This document shows positions 1 through 15,000 of a stretch of 64,000 nt of DNA, piece by piece. The translations under genes and the position numbers were made by a program. The notes under the pieces were generated by a model. The model saw nothing but the letters and a program-made list of their open reading frames with translations, ran no database searches and was not told where the DNA came from. Source of the stretch: an uncultured Actinomycetes bacterium (GTDB taxonomy: Bacteria > Actinomycetota > Acidimicrobiia > Acidimicrobiales > Ilumatobacteraceae); assembly GCA_937927625.1 (NCBI GenBank), contig CALBSD010000057.1, positions 3,769-67,768 of the forward strand, written 5' to 3'. Each line of letters begins with the position of its first letter. Position 1 is the stretch's first letter.

Positions 1-3000
1 ATTACACCGGTCCATCAGAGGCTGTTGTTGCATACCGCATTGAACAAAGCACTGATGGTGGAGCTTCGTGGCAGTTCCTTCTTGATCGTCCTTCGGCTTA
101 TAACTGGGTGCGAATTTCTGCATTGCGAAATGGCACGAATTATCAATTCCGCGTGAGTGCAATCAACATTTTCGGAGTGGGAGCGCCAACAGTCATCTCG
201 GCTGTGCCATCCACGACACCTGATTCGCCAACCAATATGGCGGTGACAACAAACGCAACTGGTACGTCCGCTACTGCAACGGTGACATGGGCTGCACCAG
301 TGACCGATGGTGGATTGCCAATTACTGGTTATCGCGTGCGCTGGTGTGCAACTGCAAACTGCAATCCAACAACAGTGATTTCTGAAGCCCTCAGCCCAAC
401 AACGTTCTCTTTTGTTGTCACAGGTTTGACGTCTGGTACTCCGTATAACATCAGTGTTGAGGCACGGAACGACAACGGTTTCTCGCCGAATCAGTCGCAG
501 ATTCCTGTTTTCCCCATCGGATTGCCCTCGGCAGTGACTGCTCTCGGAACATCCACTGCGAACACAGTGACAGTGACGAACCCAGATGGCACAACGGGAA
601 CCGCAACGTACTTGACCGTTTCGTGGACTGACCCGAACGCAACAAGTGGTGTTCCGGTGTTCTACAAGGTGGAACTCAGCACTAACGGCGGATCATCGTG
701 GACGACATTGACAGATACGACAACTTCGCTTGAACAACGCTGGGCACCAAACCCGGCACTTGCTGGTTCACAAGTGCAGTTCCGCGTGACCCCAACAAAC
801 TTTGCAGGCTCAGGGCCATCCGCAACTGTTGTTGCAACTGTGCCATCGCAGAGCATCGCAGGGCCGCCAAGTAAACCAAGCGCGCCGACCTTGTTGTCGG
901 CAACGAGGGGTGACCAACAAGTCACACTCAATTGGGCCCTCCCAGTGGCGACGGGGGGGCTCCCCGTCACCGGATACAAGGTGGAATACTCCTCGACAAG
1001 CGCCACGTCGGGTTACACAATCGCAAACAACAACAGTGCGACAAGCCCATATGTCATCACTGGTCTTACAAACAACATTGCCTACTGGTTCCGTGTGAGC
1101 GCAGTGAGTGCTGCAGGAACAGGCAACTCATCAACTGTGTACACCATCACAAATGGTGGTCCGGCTGCACCAAGCGCATTTACTTACACAGCAACGGCGA
1201 ACGCGCAATCCACACTCTCGTGGACCGCGCCCACCACTAGCTCAAACGGCGGAGCTTTGGGTTCACTCAATGGTTATCGCCTTGAGCAAAGCATTGATGG
1301 TGGAACGAACTGGACTGTTCTGTCACCATTAACCAGCTCGATTGTGAGCGGAATTGCAGTGACACCTCCTGCAAACGGTGTAACGATCCGTTATCGCGTC
1401 GCAGCAATCTCCGGAATGAACCTTGGCGATTGGGCATATGTGTCCGCGACAGGAACATCAACCCTCGCAGGTGTACTTGCACTGAATGCAACACCATCAA
1501 GTGCGGGGATTGCATTGGCATGGGGTGCTCCGGCCGGTGGACCCGCCGTCACGGGTTACAAGGTGGAGCGTTGTACATACACAGGTACAACCTGTGGTGC
1601 TTACTCAGTACTTGTCGCGTCGCAAGCTGGCCTGACGTACAACGACAACACCACTGCAGTGGGAACTGTCTATGCATACAAGATCACTGCACTTTCAACA
1701 GCGAACCTTGCGTCTGTGTTGCCTGTTCACGCAGTGTGGACGCCAACTGCTCCAACAGGTTTGGTGGCTACTGCTGGAAGCGAAACCGTGGACCTTGTAT
1801 GGGTGGCACCGACAGTTGCTCCGTTGGCAATGGCATACCGCCTTGAAATCTGTTCAAGTGCATGTGGATCAGGGTCAGCAGTGTGGACAGTGCTTCGCGA
1901 TTACGGAACACTTCTCACCGCAAGCATTGACGGACTCACAAACGGAACCACGTACACAGTCCGAGTGACATCACGTGGTGGCGCTGGCTTGGGAGCTTCT
2001 GTCACAACAACGTTTACGCCTCGTGGTGCTCCTGCATCGCCAGGGTCGTTGACTGCAATCGCAGGCAACCGTCAGGTGACATTGAATTGGTCAGCACCAA
2101 CAAACAATGGTGGTAGCCCCATCATCGGTTACAAGATCGAATACGGCACCAACTCATCGTTTGCTGGTTTGAATGTTGTGTCGTCGCTGTCTGATCCGAA
2201 CAGCACAACTTTTAATGTCACTGGCTTGAGTAATGCAACGTCCTATTGGTTCCGTGTTTCGGCGGTCTCGGGTGTTGCTACTTCTGCCGGTGAACTCACA
2301 TCTGCAATCCCCGTTGGTGTTCCGTCTGCACCAACCTCAGCAACAGTCACCACAACGCTTTCCGTTCGCAATGCACTGTTCGTTAACTGGGGAGCTCCTT
2401 CAAGCAATGGTGGCAGTGCCATTGTCGGTTACCGCATTGAACAAAGCACTGATGGCACGAACTGGACAACTGCTGTAGCCAACACAGGTACGACAACCCA
2501 GTGGTACGCCCGTGGACTGACGAACGGTCAGGCATATCAATTCCGTATCACCGCGATGAATAGCGATGGATATGGATCTTCGACGACAGTGTCGGGCACT
2601 CCGATGTTTGCTCCGTCAATGCCGTTGAATCAGGCCGTTGTTGCTGGCGATCGCCGATTGACAGTTTCTTGGTCTGCACCAGCCGATAATGGTGGATCAC
2701 CCATCTCGGGTTATCGCATCGAGTTGTGCACCGAAGCAAGTGCAAACTATTGCACGAGCACTGGTCCGTTCACCGTGTTTGTCGCGAACACAGGACTTGT
2801 GAACAGCTATGTCATCACGGGTCTTACAAATGGAACCCTGTACGCAGTTCGAGTCTTTGCAATTAACGATGTTGATGTGAATGCGTATCCGTATACCTAT
2901 GCATATTTGTTGGGACGACCCACCTCCACACCGATTGCGCCAAACGTCGTATACACAACGACAGGAAACCGTTACATCAACCTCTATTGGAGTGGCGCAA

Positions 3001-6000
3001 CGGCAAATGGTTATGCGCTCACTGGATACAAGGTGGAACAGACGTCAGACAACGGTGTTTCTTGGACGACTATATTCTCGTCGAGCAGCGGAACAACACC
3101 AACAGAATCACTTCGTATTAATGGACTCATGAATGGCGTTATCTATGGCTATCGCGTGAGCGCCATCAGTTTCGCTGGCACCGGTACACCAAGTGGTATC
3201 GCATATGGAACACCACGAAATACCTCATCTGCTGGTGTGCCCAACTTGCGTGCCACCGTTGGTGATTCATTGGTGTCTCTTACATGGAGCTCACCAACAG
3301 ACACTGCAGGTGCTGCCATCGTTGGTTATCGCATTGCGTACGTTGCAGGGTCTACGACAACTGTCATCACCGAGAACACACTCTCGTTGGCAACGAACTA
3401 CACCGTGTATGGCCTCACGAACGGCACTTCGTACACCTTCAAGGTGTACCCAGTGACCTCCAACGGTTTCAGTAACGCAGGTGAAGTGGTTGCTCGACCA
3501 CAAACTGCAGCGCAAGCACCACGTGAATTCATGTCGGTGTGGGGCAACCGCCAAGTCACATTGAAGTGGATTGCACCAGCAGTGACTGGTGCAAATGCGG
3601 ATCAACTCTTTGGCTACAAGTTGGAGCAGAGTACTGACGGTGCCACCTGGAGCGTTATCGCCACAGTGAACCCAAGCGTTTTGGGATATGTCGTCACTGG
3701 TTTGACAAATGGAGTGAACTACTCATTCCGCGTCTCACTGCTCACCACGGTTGGCCAGGGTGCAAGTTCCATCACTTCCTCCACTCCATTCGGAACGCCT
3801 TCGGCAGTCCGCAACCTTGTTGGTATTAGTGGAGACCGCAAGGTAGATCTCACGTGGGATGCACCTGCAGATCTTGGTGGCGGCAATGTCGTCGGCTACC
3901 GCGTGTTTATTTATTGCGCGAATGGTTCGGATAGCGGTGTGGCCACCGGTTGCGGTCCATACACCGTCAACACGTACACGCTGATTGCGGCGAATCTTTC
4001 GCCATCGCAGCGCAGTTTGACAGTCAATGGTCTTATCAATGGAACGAACTACTTGTTCCTCGTGCAGCCATTGACCGGTGTCAACACAGCGTTGAACACA
4101 TGGATTACCTGTGAGGGTTACTTCCGCGATGGAGCAAGTGCTCCGTTGGCGACTGACACCTCGCGATGCACCCAGTACTCCCGTGTTCTCTGGATTACTC
4201 CCATGGGTAGCCCATCAGCACCAAAGGGTCTGAACGTCACAACTACACCAAGCACTTCAAGTACCAAGGCATCCTTGACTGCGACATTGTCCTGGACCGC
4301 ACCTGATTGGTCAGGTGGCGATTATCTCAACGGTTACCGCATCGAACAATCAATCGATGGTGCGAACTGGATGACGTTGTCGGAAAACACTGGATACCGC
4401 GCGACTGTGACGTACACCGTGTCGGGTCTTGTTCCGGGCACGCGTTACTGGTTCCGAGTTTCTGCTGTTGGTTCTCTCGGAAATGTGGGCGCAAGTTCCA
4501 CAGTGACAACGGGCTCTTCGGTTGCATCTGATGCGCCACAAGCACTTGTCATTAGTCGTGTCAACAATGGCAACACAGCACAACTTTCTTGGACTGCACC
4601 TGCGTACACCGGCGGCTCAGCCATCATCGGCTACAAGGTGGAACGACTAGTAAGTGCAACGTGGAACACGGTGACTCCGAACACTGGAAATACAAATACG
4701 ACATTCACAATTGACGGGTACGACGTGGGAACACCACTCAACGTGCGAGTCTCTGCGGTGACAAGTGCAGGAGCAGGAGATACTGCAACAGCAATTCTTG
4801 AAGTCGGTGGCGTTACAAATGGCGGGCTTAGGTTTACAACCACCGTTGGAAGTGGTTACGCCGATCTTGCGTGGGGAGCGACCTCTGCCTTTACGCCAAC
4901 GTCCTACAAGTTGGAATATCGCGTAGTGGGTAATGCCTCGTGGACATTGGTGACAGCCGACATGGGTGCAACGACGTCGTACCGCCTCGGTGGTCTCACG
5001 AACGGTGTGAACTATGAAGTTCGTGTCACGCCGATCTACACAGTCAGCGGTGTGATGTCGTATGGCACTGCAAGCAATGTCTTCATTCTTCCGACCGCTG
5101 TTGCGGGTGCTCCGGCGAACCTCAGTGCAACAACAGGTAACGCAATGACGACACTGACTTGGACAGCACCAGCTGACCTTGGTGGCGGAACAGTAATTGG
5201 TTACAAGATTGAGCAATCAACAACGAGCGCAATTGCTGGATACACAGTCCTGACTGCAAACACTGGTTCAAATGCACTCACGTATGACGTTCGTGGCCTC
5301 AGCAACGGAACACAGCATTGGTTCCGTGTTTCAGCGATTACAACGTTGTCGGCCGGCGTTGGTGGCGCAACGTCATTCGTTAGCGTGACACCAGTTCTCC
5401 CTGGACGTGCTGTAGGAACAATTTCGGCGGCACCTGGTAACACAACGGCAGTTCTTACATGGACTGCACCGCAATACGACGACGTGAATACAGACTTCAT
5501 CGGTTACCGCATTGAGCGTTCAACTGATGGCATCAACTTCACAACGTTGTCGACAAATGTGGGCAAGGTCTTGACCTACACAGCTACAGGTTTGACCAAC
5601 GGAACTCCATATTGGTTCCGCATTGTCACGCTTGGGCAGCAAGGCGATGGCGGAAGCTCTGTCATCTCTACAGTTCCGGCTTCATACAGCGCGAAGTTGG
5701 GTTCACTCACTGCTTCGATTTCTGATCGCACAGTGACATTGAACTGGACACGTCCAACAGATACCGGTGGATTGCCGCTGCTTGGATACATGATTTCGCG
5801 TTGTTGGTACGCCGCGACTGTCTATTGCGACATGTCAAATGGAAACTACGCGACTTACTACTTGAGCTATGCGTTCCGTGGAATTAATGACTCGATCACC
5901 GGCATTGCGTTTGCTGGACCTGATGCAACGTCCTTCACATTCAACGCTGATACAGCAGACTTCTATCGCGTCGTACCGATTACAGGTGCAGGCGTGTGGA

Positions 6001-9000
6001 CCGGAACTACTGGCTCGACATATTCAAACTTCCCGAATGCATCAATGGTGTATGCATCGTGGTGGGGTGTGCCGTCGCAAGTAAACGGCATGAAGATCAC
6101 AACAAACTCGCCGAATGGCGCAGGCGCTGCAAACAGCATGTTGTACTTCGACTGGACTGCTCCGACCGTGTTGGGTAATGGAACTATTACTGGTTACGAC
6201 GTCGAACAAAGCAACGACGGTGGCCTGACCTGGATCGCTTTGGGTCGCACCAAACTGACGAGCCAATACGTCTCTGGTGTTCCATCTGGAGCATCAGTTG
6301 TATTGCGTGTTCGTGCTGTGAATGAATACGGCGTTGGGCCATGGAGCTCCGTGACGTCGTCTTGGGCAGCAAACCCAACTTCGCCACGTACGCCAAGTAT
6401 CACCGTTGTCGGTGGTCGTATGACCTTTACGTGGACTCCTCCAGAGAGTACGAGCGGCATGGGTGTTCAGGGTTATGAAGTGCAGTCAAACCTGGCGGGT
6501 ACATGGGCGGCATACACCGGAACCGGCGCAGGTTTCACCGCTACTTCGTTGCAGTGGAATGCTCCGAACAACACTTACTACACGAACATGCAATGGCGTG
6601 TTCGTACTGTGACAGTTAATGCTGCGAATACAACTCTGTATTCCGATTGGGCAACTGCCAGCGGAAATATTTTGGGTACGTCAAATGCGCCATACACGCG
6701 AGTAACTCCTGCAAACGGAAATGTGACTTTGGATTGGAACGCTCCAACGGATCTTGGCGGCGGCACCTTGATGTCGTATCGCGTCGAGCACAGCAATGAT
6801 GGTGTGTCGTGGATCTCTGACGGAACAACCACTTCGACCACCATGGTTGTGCGTGGTTTGACCAACGGCACCAATTATCGATTCCGAGTCACACCTGTGA
6901 CGACACAAGGGGATGGCGCTGCGACCATCGTTAATGGAATGCCGTTCGGACCTTCGAGTGCACCGTCGTTGCTGCGTGCAAATTCTGGCGATGGTTTCAT
7001 CACCATCAACTGGAATGCACCATCCAGCTCTGGTGGATTGCCTATCGCGGGTTACCAGATCGACCTGTGCACGTATGCATCGTGTACTTGGACGACATAT
7101 GTCCGTAACTCGGGTTCTGCAAGTACGAACACGTACACATTCTCTGGTCTCACAAATGGAACTCAGTACCAGGCACGCGTTAGCGCAGTGACTGGTGCAT
7201 GTGATGAGACGTTGACCGACACCACAACCTCATGTAACTACTACGGCGCAACAGTGTTGGCCACGCCAGCAACAGTGCCATCAGCTCCACAGAGCATCAC
7301 TGCTTCAGTAACTACCAATACATATGGCGTGCCAACAACGAGCGGCATCGTGACATTGAACTGGGCTGCACCAGTCTCGACTGGTGGCCAGAACATTTAT
7401 GGCTACATGCTGGAGCAAAGCACCGATGCGGGATCTTCCTGGACCGTGCTGAATACGAACCTCGGCACCAACGCGGGTACACCACTGTTGACGACAACGC
7501 TTACTGGTCTGACTCCAGGAACGGTGTACACATATCGCGTCACTCCGTTGACCTCAGAAGGAATGGGAGCATCATCGACAACGTCGATCGTTGCACCCGC
7601 ATGGCCGACAACAAGCACCATTCCGAACATGGTGAGTGGGGCAGTAGTAACAACCACTGCAACAACACTCGTGGTCACGTGGAATACACCGGTGGCTCCG
7701 TTGCCAACTGGTTACAAGGTGGAAATTTCCACAGTTGGTGGAACGTATGTTGCTGCATGGGGCACATGGGCTGGCCAAACAACGATTGCATCAATGAGCG
7801 CAACAACCACTTCGGTGCCAGCATCTGTCACCACTGTGACAATTACGAACCAAATCACTGCGACAGGTTCGTTGACCGTTGGTACGTCGTATTACGTACG
7901 CATTACCCCGACGAATGCTGCAGGAAGTGCGACTGCAACTGTTGTCAATGCGACTCCAATGTCGGTTGCTTCAGCTGTTCGTCCAACTTCAGCAACCGCT
8001 GGCGATAGCCAAGTTGCTCTTGTATGGGCTGCACCATTGTCGAATGGTGGATTCACGGTCGACTCGTATCGCATGGAGTACTCGGTTGATGGAATCAATT
8101 GGACAACATTGACCCTTGACGCATCGGGCACCACCTACACAGTGAAGGGCTTGACAAACGGAACGTCATACACATTCCGTATGGCAGCAATCACTTCAGC
8201 TGGCCTTGGTGCTTGGGGAACATTTACCTCGGCAACTCCTGCCCGTGTTCCATTGTCGCCACTGAACATTGTTGTGACCGGTGGAGACAAGAAGGCAACA
8301 ATTGCGTGGGCTGCACCAACGTCAAACGGCGGTTCTGCAATTACTGGTTATGCGATCTATCGAAATGGCGTACTTGTCGCCACTGTGTCAGCCGCAACAC
8401 TTTCGTATGTCGATACGAATAGCACCACAGGTCTGACCAACGGAACGTCGTATTACTGGACAGTGAAGGCAGTCAACGCCATTGGTGAATCTGTCTCCAG
8501 CAATGTGTACGGAACTCCATATGCACAGGTCGGCGCGCCAACAAACGTGTTGGCTGTCCGCGGTAACCGTCAAGTGACGGTCTCATGGACTGCTCCAACG
8601 AACAACAGCGGATTTACTCTCACTGGCTATCAAGTGGAACGCAGTGTTAACGGCTCAACATGGGTTGTTGATTCTTTGGTCTCTGCATCTCCTGTCACCA
8701 TTACCAATCTCGCAAACGGCGTCATCTATTACTTCAGGGTGACGGCGTACGTGAATGGGGGGCCGTCAGCAAGCCCAGGAGGACTGGGCGTTGTGAGTGC
8801 CGCCGCATCCGCAACGCCAATGACAGCGGCAACAGCACCGACATCCTTTACTGCAGTCAGCGGTAATGGTTCGGTGGCGCTGTCTTGGTCGGCACCTCAA
8901 GATCCAGGCGGCGCTCCCGTGTCGGCCTATCAGATCAACCAGTGTCTTGTTGTTCCAGCCGGAGCGCAATGCAATGTGGCAGGTCAGTACTCAACAATCG

Positions 9001-12000
9001 TTACTTCAACAAACTCCACCGGCACGACGTACAGCGTGTCTGGTCTCACAAACGGCAGCACCTATTACTTCACCGTTTCGGCAATTACTTCTTACGGTGT
9101 TGGAACCGCGTCGTACATCTACGCAACAAACGCAACACCTGGTACAACGCCAACTGCAGTGCAAACATTGGACGCAGTGCCTGGTGACGGTCGTTCCATG
9201 GTCACATGGGCAGCACCTGCAAGCAATGGCGGATACACCTTGATGGGTTACAAGGTGGAACGTTCTTCCGATGCGGGAACAACTTGGGTCTTGCTCAACA
9301 TCTCGACCAACTACACCTATTACAACGACACATCGGTTGTGAATGGTGTGAACTACACCTATCGCGTCTCGGCGCAGAATGCTTTGGGTTACGGAACCCC
9401 GATGTCAACATCTGTTGTTCCGTTCGGTCCAGCTGCAGCACCTGCAAACCTTTCGACAGTTGCAGGCAATGCTCAAGCAACCATCAACTGGCAAGTTCCT
9501 GCCACCGATGGCGGAACAGCAATCCTCGGCTACAAGGTGGAACAGTCCACCAACAACTCAACATGGACAGTTCTCTCAGCGAACGCAGGTCTCGGAACAT
9601 CATTTGTCGCCACAGGTCTGACGAACGGTACGCCGTACTACTTCCGCGTCACCGCGGTAACGGCATTCGCAACGAATGCATCAAGTACGGCAACCGCATT
9701 GCCGATTGCGACCGCTACCGCTCCAACGTCATTCGCTGCATCTATTGATGCAGCAGGTGGTGTGGTGCTGACATGGGCTGCACCAACATCAAACGGCGGA
9801 ACAGCCGTGACGTACTACGTCGTCCAGCGATCAACCGACGGCACGACGTGGGTTGATGTTGCCCAGCCAAGTGGATTGACCACAACTGTGAATGGCCTCA
9901 CATTGGGTACGGGTTACACATTCCGTATCGCCGCCATCACCTCAGTGGGAACCGGTGCATATGCAACTGCTTCTGCAACACCAGTGTCAAACCCCGGCGC
10001 ACCGCAGAACCTTGTTGCAAGCATTGATGGCAGTGGAGTCGTAACACTGACGTGGGCTGCTCCTGTAGCGAACGGCGGCAGCGCAATTGTTGGTTATGCA
10101 ATCGAGCGTTGTAACAACACGCAAAACACCTGTTTGCCAGCAACTGCTGTCACAACAACTTGCCCATCGACAACAGCGTTCTGCGCAATCAACGCAAACA
10201 ATGGTGGTTCCACGAGTGCAATCGTTCAGCCAACAGCTGGTTCCACAGTCATGACATTTGCGGTGACGACGTTGACATCAGTCAACTCTTCAACTGGACT
10301 TGCAACTTCGCGACAAGTCTCTGGTGGTCTCGTCACAGTTGTCGTCCCTCAGCAGGCAGTGACAACAACGGCTAGCGCGCCAACAAACTTTGTTGCAACG
10401 GCCGGCAATGGAACGACAACATTGAACTGGGCTGTTCCGTCCTCGCTCGGCTCTCCAACTCCAGGTTCCTACACATATAAGTTGGAAACCAGCACCGACA
10501 ACATCAACTGGACTGTGACGACTTCTACGCTCACAAGTGCTCAATTCACCTATGTCTATTCAGGTCTGACCAATGGAACAGTGAATTACTACCGCATTGC
10601 AGTTGTCAGCCCGGCTGGCACGGGCACATACGCCGTGACGTCGGCCCGTCCGTTCACTACTGCGTCTGCGCCAGCAAGTATCACGGCGACGCCGCAAGAT
10701 GCATCTGCCCTCATCGCCTGGACAGCACCAGTTTCTAATGGTGGTTTGGCTATCACGAACTACATCCTCGATGTATGTACAACAAGTGCTGTTGCATGTG
10801 TTGCCGGTGCAACTACTGGATTCACAGTTGTTTCGAGTGCGGTACCAGCTGCTGCAACCTCCTATGCCGTCTCTGGTTTGACTAATGGCACCCAGTACTG
10901 GTTCCGTGTTCGTGCAGTAACTTCTGCAGGCAATGGTGCAGGGATTGTGGCAACAGCTACTCCAGGTGGAGCACCATCTGCAGTTGTTGCACTGACTGCT
11001 ACTGCTGCAAATACCGGCAACGTGACGCTCTCGTGGACTGGACCTGCAGCCAATGGTTCTGCCATCACGGGTTACAGAGTGGAAATGTGCAATGCCAACT
11101 GTGCAACAAATGGAACATTCACAGTCCTTGGTACCACCACAACTCTGACTCCGTTTGTTACGGGTGCATTGACCAACTTCACGTGTACATCCATCACAGC
11201 ATGTACTGCTGGGGCTGGCCTTGCCGGTCTTGTGAACGGAACGAACACAACGTTCCGCGTTTCAGCGATCAACGCCATTGGTACAGGATCGGGCTCTTTG
11301 GCAGTTGCTATCCCATTCACTCTTGCTGCTGCACCAACTGGTCCTGCAGGAACCATTACTGCAAACCCAACGAATGCAGACAACTACGGCGGGGCAGTGA
11401 CAACTGATGCGCCAACACTTTGGTATCGCTTCAACAATGCATCGGGTTCAACAACAGTGACCGATGCGTCCGGTACGACACGCACCAGCATCGTTGGCGG
11501 TTCAGTGACGTTTAACGGAAATGCAGGTTCACCATTCGGTGGCACCAGTGGTTCGGCAACATTCAACGGAACTGCAGGCTCTGCGACTGCTTATCCAACT
11601 GTTGCTCCGTTAACTCCGATCAACCTTGCCGGCGGCATCTCCACGCTCTCTACTGCAGATCTCAAGATTTCTGGCTCCGTGACACTTGAAGCTTGGGTGA
11701 AGCCAGCATCTGGTGCGCCGAACAGGTGGCAGACGATTATCGCTCGAGGCAACAGTGGCTCGAATGCACGCAACTACGCCTTGTACATGAACAACTACCA
11801 AGTGAGCTTTGCGTTCAATACTGCTGGTGGAAACCAGTATGTACAGACACAGCCAAATGTGTTGGAACCAAGTGTGTGGTCGCATCTTGTAGGTGTCTTC
11901 GATCAGACCACTGGTCTCGTGAAGATTTATGTCAATGGTCAATTGCAGGCATCTGCATTTGGCACACAATCAGGAACATTGGTCAACTCTGCAGTTGGCG

Positions 12001-15000
12001 AATTGATGATTGGTAATAACTACAACACTGATGCTTCGTACTTCCTCGGCCAGATGAGTGAAGTAGCGGTCTATAACAAGGCTGTTTCTGGTGCGCGCAT
12101 TCTTGCGCACTACAACGCATCAGGTATCTCCGCACAGGGCAAGACTGCTCCTTCTGTGACGCCAAATGGTTCCAGCCTCACCTTGAACTGGACTGCGCCA
12201 ACTAACACGGGTGGTCTTGCGATCACTGGATACAAGATTGATTACGTCCTGCCATCAACCACAATCACAAGCAGCACCGGTGCTGCGTGGACAACATTGA
12301 TTGCCGATACTGGTTCAACAAGCACGACATACACCTTGAATAGTGCTGTCACTTCCGCTTTGGGTCAGGGCTACTCCTTCCAGGTCAGCGCAATTACATC
12401 TGCTGGTGTTGGTGCGGCATCAATGCCTGTTGGACCAATCGGAACTGCTGCGGCACCAAGCGAACCTCGCTCGTTCACCGCAGTTGGCGGAACGGCACAA
12501 GTGGCATTGACATGGACTGCGCCTGCGACGACAGGTGGTCTGAATGTCACTGGATACACCATCGAGCGCAGCGCGGATAACGGTGTCACATGGATTGCAG
12601 TGGGTACTGCAACAAGCACCTCACCATTTGTCGCGGGAGCAGTCTCAGGATTTACGTGTACATCAATCACTGCATGTACAGATGCAACGACAGCAATGTT
12701 GCCTGGCGCATCCTTCCAGTACCGCATCGCTGCAATTACTCCTGCAGGAACAAGCAGCTTCTCTACGGCATCTGCTGGACCAGCAAACACAGTGACTGCA
12801 TTACTTGCAGTTGTTGGTAACGCGCAAGTGAGCCTCAGCTGGGACATCATGCCCACAACGGCAGGTCAGACAGTTGCGGGTTACTACGTTGAATATTGCA
12901 CCGGTACCTGCACCACAACGTCGGGAACTTATACGGCAGTGACTGCGATCTCAGGTGCGCCAACAAACGGCACAACACCGAATAACTACATCACTGTTAC
13001 TGGCCTCACCAACGGAACGATTTACACATTCCGCGTACGTGCTGTTTATGGTGCAAGCAACACCCGCGGACCTGCAGTCATCGTGACTGGTATGCCAGTG
13101 GCAAGTGCACAGATCAGCGTGCAGTTGTTGAACTCAACGGCTTCGACAACAACGATGGCGTTGAACTGGCTCGCGCCAGTTCCAGTGACTGGCAACACTG
13201 TTGCTGGCTACCTGGTGGAATACTGCGCATCGAACTGCGGAGTTTCCGGTGCCGTCTTTACAGCGGCAACACCGGTTTCAGGAGCATTCCCAGGAACAAC
13301 AACTTCGCTTCTGAGTTACACGGTGACCGGTTTGACGACAGACAACACGTATGCGTTCCGCGTCACTCCGGTTCTTGCGGTTGGATCCTCTGGTGTCTCC
13401 AGCCCGTCGGTGGTGTTTGATACGCCAATGGCATCTGTTGATGCTCCGACAGCAATGGCGGCTGCTGGACGTTTGAACAGTGTCTATGTGTCATGGGCTC
13501 CACCAGCAACTCGCGGTGGATACCCAATTCTTGGTTACCGCGTGGAATACCGCGTGAACAACACAGGCAACTGGGTGACAGCGACTGCTAACTCGTACTC
13601 ATCAACACCGAACTATGCAGTGGCTGGTTTGACTGCGGGTGTCACGTATGGATTCCAAGTCACAGCTTTGACAGCTGCCGGACCAGGTGCGACTAGTGCG
13701 TCGGTGACAGGCGTTCCATTCGGTTCGGCTGCTGCTCCAACAAACTTGCGTGCATCTGCTTCAAGCGGACAAGCAGTTCTTCAATGGGAAACTCCAGCAA
13801 GCAATGGTGGAAACGCCATCACTGGTTACCGCATTGAGTCCAGTGTTGACGGCGGAACAACGTGGAGTGACGAAGTCGCAAACACCAACAGCACTGCAAC
13901 GTCGTACACATTGACCGGCCTTGATAACGGCGTGACCATCTTGATTCGCGTGAGTGCAGTAACTGCTGCAGGTAGCGGTTTGGTATCAAACGTTGCTCCA
14001 GCAATTCCAAGTGCGCCTGCTTCTGCGCCGTTGAATGTTTCGGCCATCGTGGGCAATGCCCAAGCTGTTCTTACGTGGACTGCTCCTGCAGATACTGGTG
14101 GATTGCCAGTAACGGGTTACATGATCGAGCGCTCATCTGATGGAACTAACTGGTCAACAGTGACCGCGAATACGGGTAACCCTGTACCTGCATCTGTTCA
14201 GGCAGGCCTCACGAATGGTTTGACCTATCAGTTCCGTATCTCTGCAATCACTTCAGGCGGAACCGGTGTTGCAAGCTCGCCGTTCACAGTGAAGCCATTC
14301 ACCTCTCCATCTGCTCCAACCGCGTTTACAGCGCAGCCAAGTGATGGTCAAATCACTTTGACATGGGGAATCCCAACAACAGACGGTGGCGCTGATGTCA
14401 CTGACTATCGCGTGGAGCAGTCACTTGATGGCGGCATCACGTGGACAGCTGCGGCTGCAAGTACTGGTGGCACTCGTCAGGCAACCATCACTGGCTTGAC
14501 CAATGGAACACCGATCCTGTTGCGCGTCTTTGCAATGAACACGGCTGGTTTGGGTACTCCAACACAGTCGATCAGTACTTCTGCGTACACAATCCCTGGC
14601 GCACCAACTGCACTTCGTGCAACAGGTGCAAATGCATCTGTGTTGTTGTCATGGACAGCTCCGACAAACACAAATGGTTCGCCAGTGTCTGGCTACAAGG
14701 TGGAGCGTTCAAGTGATGCAGGCGCAACATGGACTGTTGCAATTGCAAATACCGGAAACTCCGGAACAAACGTTGTGGTGAATGGACTCACAAACGGAAC
14801 TGCATATGCATTCCGCGTCAGTGCAATTAACGCGGCGGGAGCTGGCGATGCTTCTGGTTCAGCTGGTGCAACCCCAATGACAACGGCAAGTGCGCCAACA
14901 GCAGTGACCGCAACGGGTGGAAACACCACGGCGACACTGACGTGGGCACTGCCCACCAACAATGGTGGTTCAGCAATTACTGGTTACAACATTGAGCGCT

